DNA of 64,000 nt from Prevotella sp. (lineage in GTDB: Bacteria > Bacteroidota > Bacteroidia > Bacteroidales > Dysgonomonadaceae), in the NCBI GenBank assembly GCA_031285625.1, contig JAITVV010000092.1:62001-126000 (forward strand), written 5' to 3'. The notes below the pieces were generated by a model that was not told where the DNA came from, did no database searches, and saw nothing but the letters and a program-made list of their open reading frames with translations. Positions 18,851-26,961 of the stretch are shown here, one piece after another (positions within the stretch are counted from its first letter, which is position 1; each line of letters starts with the position of its first letter). Both the position numbers and the translations under genes were made by a program.

Positions 18851-19560
18851 ATGAGACTCTTTATAATAATAAATTTGCTTTTATCATTGGCTTTAATATC
18901 TTGCCAAAAGAAACAGCTAAGTCAAGACGATTATCAATCAAATTCAACAATGATTGGTGTAGCTGTATGGAAAATGAATCAAAAGATAAAACACCGGAAG
19001 TTATCATTTCACAAATTTCGGTTAACTGTATTCAAAGTGTAATGCTGCAATATACGCAAGATGAACAATTATATGATGATATTCGCGCACTTGTAGCAGC
19101 AAAAGGTTATGATGATACTTTGTCGGATTATGAAAAAGAGAAGTTATTCGGCAAAGAACTTGGGAAAATTTTAATAACAAACGCTGTCGATAATTGCATT
19201 GCATATCGCCATGCTTTAGTACAATATAAAAAAGATTATATTGAAAAAGCAAAAAAAGAAATGGACCCGGAAGACAAAACCGGAACAGACGAATTGATAA
19301 ATAATATGCAATCGCATCTGGATGGAATTGATGCAGGCCAAACAAATAACCCTCAAATAAAGAAACGGGTCAGTGCTTATTATGCATTATTAGGACTGTT
19401 ATATGAATATGCAGGTAAAGAGATTCCTGCAATTGAACAGTATGATAAAGCTATATTAATCGATCCGGAGAATTCCAATGCAATTGCATTCAAAAAATTA
19501 CTGGTAAGGTATAAAAATGATGAGCAGGACCTTTCATCTCATCGAATTCATAATGATTAA
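18851..19560 (+). pseudogene. Lipoprotein with TPR-like C terminus, reading frame interrupted
   Basis: The frame starting at 18851 gives a convincing lipoprotein signal (MRLFIIINLLLSLALISC, cysteine at codon 18) but loses coding character within about 30 codons and stops at 19042. The frame open through 19560 begins near 18901 without a credible start or signal. From about SIKFNNDWCSCMENES on it is coherent and ends in a TPR-like helix pair (ALLGLLYEYAGKEIPAIEQYDKAILIDPENSNA). The simplest reading is one gene with a single-base frameshift between about 18905 and 18955, a region with A-runs (CCAAAAGAAACAG). It could be a true mutation or a sequencing error. Weakly linked to the carboxylase operon (13 bases downstream). 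Confidence 0.6.
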
Positions 19561-19610
19561 CTTTGCTGTAATTAACGCCCAAAAGGCTTCTAAAAACAAT
19601 ATTTTATAAT

Positions 19611-20534
19611 ATGAAAAAGATATTATTCGGGTTAGCGTTTTTTTGCTTATGCCCGTTTATTTTTGCCCAAACACTCAATGTTGCAACTTATAACGTAAGA
19701 AATGATAACCAAGGTGATGCTAAACAAGGGAATGGATGGATACAGAGATGCCCTGTGATAGCCAATCTTATTACTTATAATGACTTTGATATATGGGGCT
19801 CACAGGAAGTAAAGCATAACCAGTTGCTTGACCTACTCGATGCATTACCACAATATAGCTATGTAGGAGTAGGCAGAGACGACGGAAAAACAGTTGGAGA
19901 ATATGCTCCTATCTTTTTCAAGAAAGATAAATATAAAGTATTGAAATCGGGGCATTTCTGGATGGCTGAGAAAACAGATGAACCGAACAAAGGATGGGAT
20001 GCTGCACTTCCACGGATTTGTACATGGGTACAACTAAAAGAGAAAAAAGGAAAACTTAAATTCTGGTTTTTCAATCTCCATATGGACCATGTCGGTGTGC
20101 TCGCACGTAGAGAAAGCGCTAAACTGGTATTGGAAAAAATAAAAGAAATGTGTGGAAAAGATCCCGTTATTTTAACTGGAGATTTCAATGTAGACCAACA
20201 TCATCAGAGCTATACGCTGCTAAGTACATCCGGTATCCTCACCGATTCGTATGAAAGGGCAGATGTACGCTATGCCCTGAATGGCACATTTAATGCATTT
20301 AAGCCTGACCTGCTGACAAACAGCCGCATAGATCACATATTTGTAAGTCCAAGTTTATATGTTGAACGTTATGGTGTATTGACCGATACCTACCGTACAC
20401 CGCGCGATGGGGAAAATAATATTAAAGCCGGAGACTTTCCTAAAGAATATTCTTTTGAAGGTTGTGATATTCGCCTTCCTTCAGACCATTTTCCTGTATG
20501 TGTAAAACTTGTATACAAGAAGAAGAAAAAATAA
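19611..20534 (+). CDS. Secreted endonuclease/exonuclease/phosphatase-family hydrolase
   Basis: 307 residues with signal peptide MKKILFGLAFFCLCPFIFAQ. It shows the EEP-fold metal-dependent phosphodiesterase motifs in order: LNVATYNVRNDNQGD, DIWGSQEVKHNQ, FFNLHMDHVG, ILTGDFNVDQHHQSY, NSRIDHIFVSPSLY and the terminal LPSDHFPVCVKL with the catalytic histidine. Secreted bacterial members cleave nucleic acids, phospholipids or sugar-phosphodiesters; the substrate here is unknown. It stands 50 bases after the frameshifted lipoprotein gene, with its own signal peptide. Confidence 0.88.
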   Translation: MKKILFGLAFFCLCPFIFAQTLNVATYNVRNDNQGDAKQGNGWIQRCPVIANLITYNDFDIWGSQEVKHNQLLDLLDALPQYSYVGVGRDDGKTVGEYAPIFFKKDKYKVLKSGHFWMAEKTDEPNKGWDAALPRICTWVQLKEKKGKLKFWFFNLHMDHVGVLARRESAKLVLEKIKEMCGKDPVILTGDFNVDQHHQSYTLLSTSGILTDSYERADVRYALNGTFNAFKPDLLTNSRIDHIFVSPSLYVERYGVLTDTYRTPRDGENNIKAGDFPKEYSFEGCDIRLPSDHFPVCVKLVYKKKKK

Positions 20535-20592
20535 TCAAATCATAAAAATCATTTTTTGAGTGGAAATAATCGTTCTTCGGTTATTTATTTTG

Positions 20593-20600
20593 TAATTTTG
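20593..20600 (+). promoter_or_regulatory. -7 promoter box of the CoA-transferase gene
   Basis: TAATTTTG matches TAnnTTTG, 70 bases upstream of the ATG at 20671, in a stretch (GTAATTTTGCACCG) typical of Bacteroidota promoters. No clear TTTG lies at the expected -33 distance. Confidence 0.5.
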
Positions 20601-20670
20601 CACCGTGAAAAATAAGGTGTCTAGAAATCAACTTTATACAATATATTAAATCATACTTTTTAAAAAAAAC

Positions 20671-22161
20671 ATGGCTTTAAAATTTATGACTGCTGAAGAG
20701 GCAGCCTCACTAATCAACAACAACAATAATGTTGGATTCAGTGGTTTCACACATGCGGGATGCCCTAAAGTAGTCCCTGGTTTTATTGCAAAACGCGCAG
20801 AAGAAGAACATGCTAAAGGTAATCCGTTTAAGATAAACGTATTTACAGGAGCATCTACCGGTGATAAACTGGATGGCGTATTAACAAGAGCCCACGCAAT
20901 CAATTTCCGCGCTCCTTACCAAACTAACAAGAGCATGCGCGAAGCTATCAACAACGGAGAGGTTAAATTCTGTGATTTGCATCTTTCCACAATGGCTCAG
21001 GATATTCGTTACGGATTTTACGGCGATATTGATGTTGCTGTTATCGAAGCATGTGATGTAACCGAAAGCGGGGAAATCGTTCCTACCTGTGGTGTTGGAA
21101 TCTCGCCTACAGTAGCACGTTTGGCTAAAACAGTAATTGTAGAGCTAAACAGATGGAATCCGAAAGAAATGCGGGGTATGCATGATACATTGGAGCCTCA
21201 GGATCCGACACATCGCAAAGATATGCCTGTATACAATGTAAAAGACAGAGTAGGTTCAGACTGCATAAAAGTTGATCCGAGCAAAATAATAGTTGTAGAA
21301 ACAAACGAACCTAACGAAGGTGGTGGCTTTGCTCCTGTTGATGAAGTAACAGCCAAGATTGGTGAAAATGTAGCTAAATTTTTCGTTCAGGAAATGGCTG
21401 CGGGCCGTATGCCCAAGACGTTTCTGCCTGTTCAGTCGGGTGTAGGTAATATTGCCAATGCTGTACTTGCCGCTATGGGAGACAGTAAAGAAATTCCTGA
21501 TTTTGAAGTTTACACAGAAGTAATTCAGGATGCTGTTATTGGGTTAATGGAATCAGGCCGTGTAAAATTTGCCAGTGGTTGCTCATTAACTGTAAGTAAT
21601 CCATGTATCGAACATATATACCAAAACCTAGACTTCTTTAAAGAAAGAATCGTTCTGCGCCCGTCAGAATATTCAAACAATCCTGAAATTGTCCGTCGTC
21701 TGGGTGTTATCGCTATTAATACGGCTATCGAAGCTGATATCTATGGTAATATCAACTCTACTCATGTAATGGGTACCAAGATGATGAATGGTATTGGAGG
21801 TTCCGGAGATTTTACACGCAGTGCCTATCTTTCAATATTTGTGACTCCTTCTGTTGCTAAAGACGGTAAGATCAGTTCTATCGTTCCATTAGTATCGCAT
21901 GAGGATCATAGTGAGCATTCTGTAAAAATCATTATTTCGGAATACGGTGTAGCTGACCTTCGAGGAAAATGCCCTGAAGACAGAGCTCAGGAAATAATAA
22001 ATAAATGTGCTCATCCTGATTATCGTCCTCTATTGCAGGAATACATAAAAAATGCGCCTAAAGGACAAACACATTTTGATATGTATAATGCATTTGCTTT
22101 CCACAAAGCATTCCAGGAAACAGGCGATATGCACAACGTGAAATGGGAGAAGAGACCATAA
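20671..22161 (+). CDS. Succinyl-CoA:acetate CoA-transferase (acetyl-CoA hydrolase/transferase family)
   Basis: 496 residues of the Cat1/acetyl-CoA hydrolase-transferase family, which exchanges CoA between succinyl-CoA (or propionyl-CoA) and acetate. Visible signatures are NVGFSGFTHAGCPKVVPG at the N terminus, CGVGISPTVARLAKTVIVE, and LPVQSGVGNIANAVLAAM. The catalytic glutamate candidate is E283 in FEVYTEVIQDAV. The tail has SEYGVADLRGKCPEDRAQEII. Cytosolic. Together with the acyl-CoA carboxylase upstream it fits the succinate-propionate pathway. Monocistronic, with its own promoter box and a strong terminator. Confidence 0.9.
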   Translation: MALKFMTAEEAASLINNNNNVGFSGFTHAGCPKVVPGFIAKRAEEEHAKGNPFKINVFTGASTGDKLDGVLTRAHAINFRAPYQTNKSMREAINNGEVKFCDLHLSTMAQDIRYGFYGDIDVAVIEACDVTESGEIVPTCGVGISPTVARLAKTVIVELNRWNPKEMRGMHDTLEPQDPTHRKDMPVYNVKDRVGSDCIKVDPSKIIVVETNEPNEGGGFAPVDEVTAKIGENVAKFFVQEMAAGRMPKTFLPVQSGVGNIANAVLAAMGDSKEIPDFEVYTEVIQDAVIGLMESGRVKFASGCSLTVSNPCIEHIYQNLDFFKERIVLRPSEYSNNPEIVRRLGVIAINTAIEADIYGNINSTHVMGTKMMNGIGGSGDFTRSAYLSIFVTPSVAKDGKISSIVPLVSHEDHSEHSVKIIISEYGVADLRGKCPEDRAQEIINKCAHPDYRPLLQEYIKNAPKGQTHFDMYNAFAFHKAFQETGDMHNVKWEKRP

Positions 22162-22185
22162 GAAACTAATAATTTACTAAATAAT

Positions 22186-22221
22186 AAAAAGCCTTTCAAT
22201 ATTTGATTGAAAGGCTTTTTA
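22186..22221 (+). terminator. Rho-independent terminator
   Basis: Perfect 15-bp stem (arms 22186-22200 and 22206-22220) with a 5-base loop, A-run before and T-run after. It terminates the CoA-transferase gene. Confidence 0.92.
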
Positions 22222-22320
22222 TTTATAATTGAATCGCATTAAACTAAGTTTGAGTATAGTTATAACCTGTCAATACAGTTTTGAATAAATTATAGCTTAT
22301 CAAAAGTAATATTTACAAGT

Positions 22321-23298
22321 TTACCTATATGGAAAGGTTATATTATCCATATTTTTTACGTACTCACGCTGTTTACGAAAAAACTCACTCTGCATCAATT
22401 CATTCGAAGAGGTAATAAGGGTCGAATATTTCATAAGGGATTCTAACCATTTCTTTTGCACAGTACATACTTCCTTATTACTAATAAAAATGGGTGGCAT
22501 GGAAACTACCCAGAAAATACAGACTTCTTTAGTATCATATTGTACATAGATAGTATTGGTATCAATTTCAAGTGATGAAAGATAATAACTGATTTTTCCC
22601 TCTTCATTAAATTTACCATCCTGAACCAATTTCTCAATAATATCAATCATCTTATACAAATCTTCTTTTAGAACAGCCTTTTCCTCATCTGTAATAAGCT
22701 TCCTGATATAATAATATTGAATTTCTTTTATCAAATTTAAAAAGATACTTGGTCCCATTACCGAAATAACATTCCGGCTTGTCTTGATGTCTGATATAAG
22801 TTGTTCCTTTAAAGAAAGAATTTCGGATGGCACTATAACATCTGAATACATCCTGTTAGAAGGGATATCGGCACCCTGATGTAACCATTTGAAATATCTG
22901 AATTTAAAGAGATGGTCACATTTCACGAGAAATATCGGAGGCAGGTGATTCCATGCATTGATCGTTTCTGTATCCCCAGATACGGCTACCTCATTGAGAT
23001 GCTCTTTGACTAACTTCAATATATTTAAAAAAGTATCTGAATATGACGTTGTACTATTTGCTAATAATTCGAAAGAAGCTATCCCACCATCTTCTGAAAT
23101 GAGCTCATCAACAGAAAAACCTAATTCATGGGATAATTTAATTATCTCATCAAAAGAGAAAGAAACCTCCCCCTTCATTCTTCTATACACTGACTCATTG
23201 CTTATATCTAACAAATCTACTAAATATTGAACTGGCTTCAGTTCTTTTGGGATATGATCCAATAATTTTTGAATAATATCACTTTTGGATTGTGGCAT
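22321..23298 (-). CDS. HTH regulator paralogue 3 of a tandem triplet
   Basis: 325 residues. The N terminus (about residues 5-65) is a helix-turn-helix of XRE type: PVQYLVDLLDISNESVYRRM, then SFSFDEIIKLSHELGFSVDEL. The remaining 250 or so residues are a helical domain I cannot assign. It is clearly shared with the two neighbours, including LFKFRYFKWLHQG and the tail SLMKYSTLITSSNELMQ followed by QREYVKNM. Inferred role: DNA-binding regulator with a private ligand or partner domain. It is third in the minus-strand set, 144 bases after the middle copy, so it may have its own promoter. Faces away from the surface-protein locus at 26.2-33.7 kb. Confidence 0.8.
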   Translation of the reverse strand: MPQSKSDIIQKLLDHIPKELKPVQYLVDLLDISNESVYRRMKGEVSFSFDEIIKLSHELGFSVDELISEDGGIASFELLANSTTSYSDTFLNILKLVKEHLNEVAVSGDTETINAWNHLPPIFLVKCDHLFKFRYFKWLHQGADIPSNRMYSDVIVPSEILSLKEQLISDIKTSRNVISVMGPSIFLNLIKEIQYYYIRKLITDEEKAVLKEDLYKMIDIIEKLVQDGKFNEEGKISYYLSSLEIDTNTIYVQYDTKEVCIFWVVSMPPIFISNKEVCTVQKKWLESLMKYSTLITSSNELMQSEFFRKQREYVKNMDNITFPYR

Positions 23299-23442
23299 AT
23301 TGTATTTTTATTTCCATATATAAACAATCTTTGTTGGGTATAGTTTTCACTCGAAAGCCCTCAATTAGACTACAAAATAATAAAAATCTCTTTTACAGCT
23401 AATTGCCACAAATCTTAAATTACTAAATAATAAGAGATAAGA

Positions 23443-24411
23443 TCAAAAATTACCAAATTTTATATTTTCAATACATTCCCTTTGTCTATCAAAATACTCC
23501 TCTTGTACTATCTCATTTGACTGTGTAATTAATACAGAATATCTTTTTAATGACTCCAACCATTCATGGTGAGCATCACAGATTTCGGGATTAGATATAA
23601 TTATTGTATTAAACTGATGAAAATTAAATGAGGAAATTATATTATCATCCCATTTGAGATAAGTACTATTACCGTCGAGATTAAATTCGGAAAGATAATA
23701 ATAATGCTCGGTTCCTGGATTTGCTTCTCCGGTTCTTACTATTATTTCTATATCATCTATCAAATCATGAAAACTTTTCCTTATACCTTCAAGCTCACTA
23801 TCACTTATCAACCCCAGTTTATAAAAATAATATACTTCCCTTAAAGGACTCTTAAATACATTCATATCCAGAATAAAAGTAATCTTTTTCTGACTCCGTA
23901 CCTTCATATCCAATTCTGCACACAATCTTTGTAGTTCATCTGATATGATTATATCAGAATAATACAACTTTGGTAATTCCTTATATTTCCTATGCATCCA
24001 TGTATAGTAATAAAAGCGGAAAAGCTCTTCAAAATGCAGGCAAAATATTACAGGTAAATAATTCAAAGCCATTGTAATAGTTGAACCCCTACTATTCATC
24101 TGATTATCAACATACTTTGTCAGCTTTTGTATTTTTAAAAGAAATGCATGTTGCGGATCCTTATTAATCTGCAAATTCAGACCTATCATATTAAAACTTT
24201 TATTACCGGCCAATTCATCTATAGAGAATTCTAGTTTTTGCGATAGCTTTACAATTTCTTCAAAAGTAAAAGCCATCTCTCCCCTCAACCGTCTGTATGC
24301 AGATTCTTTGGCAATATCAAGAGTAGCAGAAAGAAAATCTACAGGCTTTATATGTAAAGGTATTTCGCTGATTATCTTATTTATTATTTTTTTCCTAAAA
24401 GCTTCATTCAT
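23443..24411 (-). CDS. HTH regulator paralogue 2 of a tandem triplet
   Basis: 322 residues, same architecture as its neighbours. HTH region: PVDFLSATLDIAKESAYRRL, then FTFEEIVKLSQKLEFSIDELAG. Shared C-terminal domain: LPVIFCLHFEELFRFYYYTW, SDIIISDELQRLC, and tail SLKRYSVLITQSNEIVQEEY followed by QRECIENIKF. The start codon overlaps the 3' end of the upstream copy by 8 bases, showing translational coupling. Divergence between the copies is high outside the motifs, so the duplication is not recent. Confidence 0.8.
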   Translation of the reverse strand: MNEAFRKKIINKIISEIPLHIKPVDFLSATLDIAKESAYRRLRGEMAFTFEEIVKLSQKLEFSIDELAGNKSFNMIGLNLQINKDPQHAFLLKIQKLTKYVDNQMNSRGSTITMALNYLPVIFCLHFEELFRFYYYTWMHRKYKELPKLYYSDIIISDELQRLCAELDMKVRSQKKITFILDMNVFKSPLREVYYFYKLGLISDSELEGIRKSFHDLIDDIEIIVRTGEANPGTEHYYYLSEFNLDGNSTYLKWDDNIISSFNFHQFNTIIISNPEICDAHHEWLESLKRYSVLITQSNEIVQEEYFDRQRECIENIKFGNF

Positions 24412-25399
24412 AAGAGAAATTCTTATTTTTAATGTTGTCTACATAGCTTCTTTGCTGATCGAGAAATGCAGTTTGTAACGGTTCGTTACAACCTGTAATC
24501 AGGCTGGAATATTTCTTAAAGGAAACAAGCCAGGCTTTATATGTTTTACAGACTTCCCGATCTTTAGATGCTATATGTGTCCCCGAATATATCCAGAAAT
24601 GGCACTCTTCCTGATCTCCATATCTGGCATACAAGCCTGATGACTCTATCCTGAATGAAGGGATATAGATCTGACTGTTAAAATTAGGTGATTTGATTTT
24701 TTCTTTGACCATTCCCTCCAGCATATCTACAAAACTTGAGAAATCCTGTTGTATTAAAAGTAATTCTTCGTCCGAAATAAGCTTCCGTTTATAATAATAT
24801 TGAACTTCAAGAAGAGTATTTTTTATAAAATTTTGGTCTAATATATATATATTATTTCCCACAAAAACTCCATTTGATTTGATATTATCTCTTAATATTG
24901 ATATTTTTTCGGGTATTTCTATGTCTGACAGCCTAAACTTAAGCGGCATTAAATGAAATTGTTGCACCCATTTATAATAATAAAATCTGAATAAATGGTC
25001 GAGATGTATTGTGGAGAAAATCATCAGATGGTTTACTGCAATTATTACTTCAGTTTCCTTATAAACCAAGTTTGCCAGGCTATTATCATACATTGAAAAA
25101 ATTTCAAAGAATAATTGCTCCGGATCAAATATACTATTACTTCTATACTCAAATAAAGACAGTTTTGAATTCAAGTTCTTTTCTTTTGAAGAGTGTATAA
25201 TCTCATCCAGCGAAATTGATAAGTCTGTTGCTAATATATAAATATCTTGTAATGTAAATGGAACTTCATCTCTAATCCTACGATAAATAGATTCTTTACT
25301 CAAATTTAATGCACTAGCAAGGTAGTTAATTGGGCTTATATAAGGAGGAATCTTAGATAATACTGTATCTATTATCATTTTATTGAATAAGTGTGTCAT
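24404..25399 (-). CDS. HTH regulator paralogue 1 of a tandem triplet
   Basis: 331 residues. HTH region: PINYLASALNLSKESIYRRI, then FTLQDIYILATDLSISLDEII. Common C-terminal domain: LDHLFRFYYYKWVQQFHLMP, SDIEIPEKISILRDNI, KRKLISDEELLLIQQDF, and tail SFKKYSSLITGCNEPLQTAF followed by QRSYVDNIKN. The three proteins share the tail pattern [SL][FLI]KxYSxLITxxNE. It is the first gene of the minus-strand set, with a TAGTTTTG promoter box 25 bases upstream. The family is not one I can name. Confidence 0.8.
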   Translation of the reverse strand: MTHLFNKMIIDTVLSKIPPYISPINYLASALNLSKESIYRRIRDEVPFTLQDIYILATDLSISLDEIIHSSKEKNLNSKLSLFEYRSNSIFDPEQLFFEIFSMYDNSLANLVYKETEVIIAVNHLMIFSTIHLDHLFRFYYYKWVQQFHLMPLKFRLSDIEIPEKISILRDNIKSNGVFVGNNIYILDQNFIKNTLLEVQYYYKRKLISDEELLLIQQDFSSFVDMLEGMVKEKIKSPNFNSQIYIPSFRIESSGLYARYGDQEECHFWIYSGTHIASKDREVCKTYKAWLVSFKKYSSLITGCNEPLQTAFLDQQRSYVDNIKNKNFSYE

Positions 25400-25423
25400 T
25401 AGTTTTTGCTTTTGTCTTAGTCA

Positions 25424-25431
25424 CAAAACTA
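25424..25431 (-). promoter_or_regulatory. -7 promoter box of the HTH triplet
   Basis: On the minus strand this reads TAGTTTTG (TAnnTTTG), ending 25 bases before the ATG of the first HTH gene. Confidence 0.5.
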
Positions 25432-26167
25432 CTTATTAATTTTATATATTAAGAAAAAGTAGATAATGTGCTAATTCACAACAAATTCACGAGTCCACAC
25501 TCAACTTTTCAAAGAAATAAACCAACTAATTTGAAAAAAAAACTTTTTTTTTAAAGAATAATGAAAAAATATTGTGGGCATAAAAGCAACATTTCAATTT
25601 TTTGAAAAATAAAATTTATATTATGTCAGATTATTGAAACAAATATTTTCATCTGTCATTTTTTATATCTAATTCCTAATTTATTAGTAGTTATTTTGCT
25701 TCACGAAATGATAAGGTATTATAATAAGCAAACATTTTAATAGTAAAGATAGTTCACAAATATTTATCCTATTTAAACTTTAACACCCTTTTATTGAAGA
25801 CAACAGGAGGCTAAAGGTAAAACTTGAATAATATCCACAAAACTTCAACAATAGTACAAGCTATATTCCAATTTCAAGTAATATACATAGTGAAGTATAA
25901 TGGGAATAAAGAAGACAATTCCAGTTAGGACTACTATTATTTTGACCAATTAATTTTTATTTTTTATTAAACATAAGTATATATAAATGAATTCAATGTC
26001 TCAAAGATATGGCGTATCAAAAGTTGTCTTCAATTGTCTGTCTTAAATGTCTCAAATTGTTGCTTGCGAAAGTAATAAAGAGGATATCTGAGAGGCATTG
26101 AATTATTTTAAACGGAAAAGAATAAAGCAAAAACATTATCCAAGGCAAACTAATAAATTAATTAATT
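25432..26167. other. AT-rich intergenic region between the HTH triplet and the surface-protein operon
   Basis: No open reading frame of note. Very AT-rich, with poly-A/T tracts near 25540-25560. A 21-base imperfect inverted repeat lies at 25990-26104 and several TGTCT-containing short repeats at 25997-26055. No good plus-strand TAnnTTTG box was found upstream of the gene at 26168, which is unusual here. Confidence 0.6.
25990..26104. repeat. Imperfect inverted repeat flanking a 73-base segment
   Basis: Arms 25990-26010 and 26084-26104 match at 18 of 21 positions in inverted orientation (shared outer blocks AATTCAATG and AGATAT). Inside, AATGTCTCAAA occurs as a second direct copy (26046-26056). 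A near-promoter TACTTTCG is present on the minus strand (26074 down to 26067). The right arm ends 63 bases before the ATG at 26168. It could be a regulatory dyad, a leader hairpin or an invertible segment. Confidence 0.6.
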
Positions 26168-26944
26168 ATGATCACAAAACTTGCAACCTTTTTATCAATT
26201 ACACTGTTAACGATAGGAGTTACAGGACTAAGAGCCCAAGTTACAATTGGTTCTGATCTTGAGCCTGTAAATGCAGCATTACTTGAGCTAAAGAACTTCG
26301 ATGCAACCAATCCGGCAAAAACAACTGACAATGAAAATATTACTTCCGATAAGGGTGGCTTATTATTACCCCGTGTAATACTTGTCAACCGGAAAACTCT
26401 CGAACCTTTTATTAAAACAACAGACCCTTTATGGGTTGATGCTTCCACTTCCAAAATAAAAGAAAAGCATACAGGGCTCACTGTATATAACATAAACGAA
26501 TCGCCCGAAACAGTCACCGAATTGAATAATATATTCCATCAGGGAGTGTATCTGTGGGATGGTGCAAAATGGGTAACAATGGGAGACTCAAATGTCGGAC
26601 AACGATATTTCAACATGCCTGCATTCAATCTGCCGCTAACAAAAATAACCCAGTCGGGAGATACAAAACCCACATACGACCTCTATGCTGAATATAAGAG
26701 ACAGTTCACCAATGATACCAACAATCCTCTTTTCGAAAGCAATAAAGCTACCCTGCCCGGAATTCCTTCACCGGAATGCGGAAAACTATATGAAGCAGGC
26801 GAACTTGATTATGTAGTCACACACTACGATAAAGATGTACTCACAATAAATGGTATAGATGCCAACGGTGTAATGACTTACGAGGTAAAAAGCCTGGATC
26901 CGGGGCCAAACTCATTTGTAAATATCGTATTCGTTATCAAATAA
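26168..26944 (+). CDS. Secreted VTIGS-domain protein A (surface module copy 1)
   Basis: 258 residues with signal peptide MITKLATFLSITLLTIGVTGLRA. The mature N terminus QVTIGSDLEPVNAALLELKN is followed by KGGLLLPRVILVNRKTLEPF. This pattern is common to many secreted Bacteroidota proteins, including FISUMP-type ones. A mid segment, GVYLWDGAKWVTMGDS, and the C-terminal segment IPSPECGKLYEAGELDYVVTHYDKD... are shared with the protein at 29098-29865. No catalytic motif was recognised. It is the first gene of a duplicated two-gene unit, 17 bases before the large propeller/Ig protein. Probably an exported structural or adhesive component; that role is inferred. Confidence 0.75.
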   Translation: MITKLATFLSITLLTIGVTGLRAQVTIGSDLEPVNAALLELKNFDATNPAKTTDNENITSDKGGLLLPRVILVNRKTLEPFIKTTDPLWVDASTSKIKEKHTGLTVYNINESPETVTELNNIFHQGVYLWDGAKWVTMGDSNVGQRYFNMPAFNLPLTKITQSGDTKPTYDLYAEYKRQFTNDTNNPLFESNKATLPGIPSPECGKLYEAGELDYVVTHYDKDVLTINGIDANGVMTYEVKSLDPGPNSFVNIVFVIK

Positions 26945-26961
26945 TTAATTGAATAAAAAGC

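Noticed and set aside
22321-25399. Triplet of HTH genes taken as part of a prophage or integrated element
   Set aside because: No integrase, structural phage gene, tRNA or attachment-like repeat is nearby, and base composition does not stand out.
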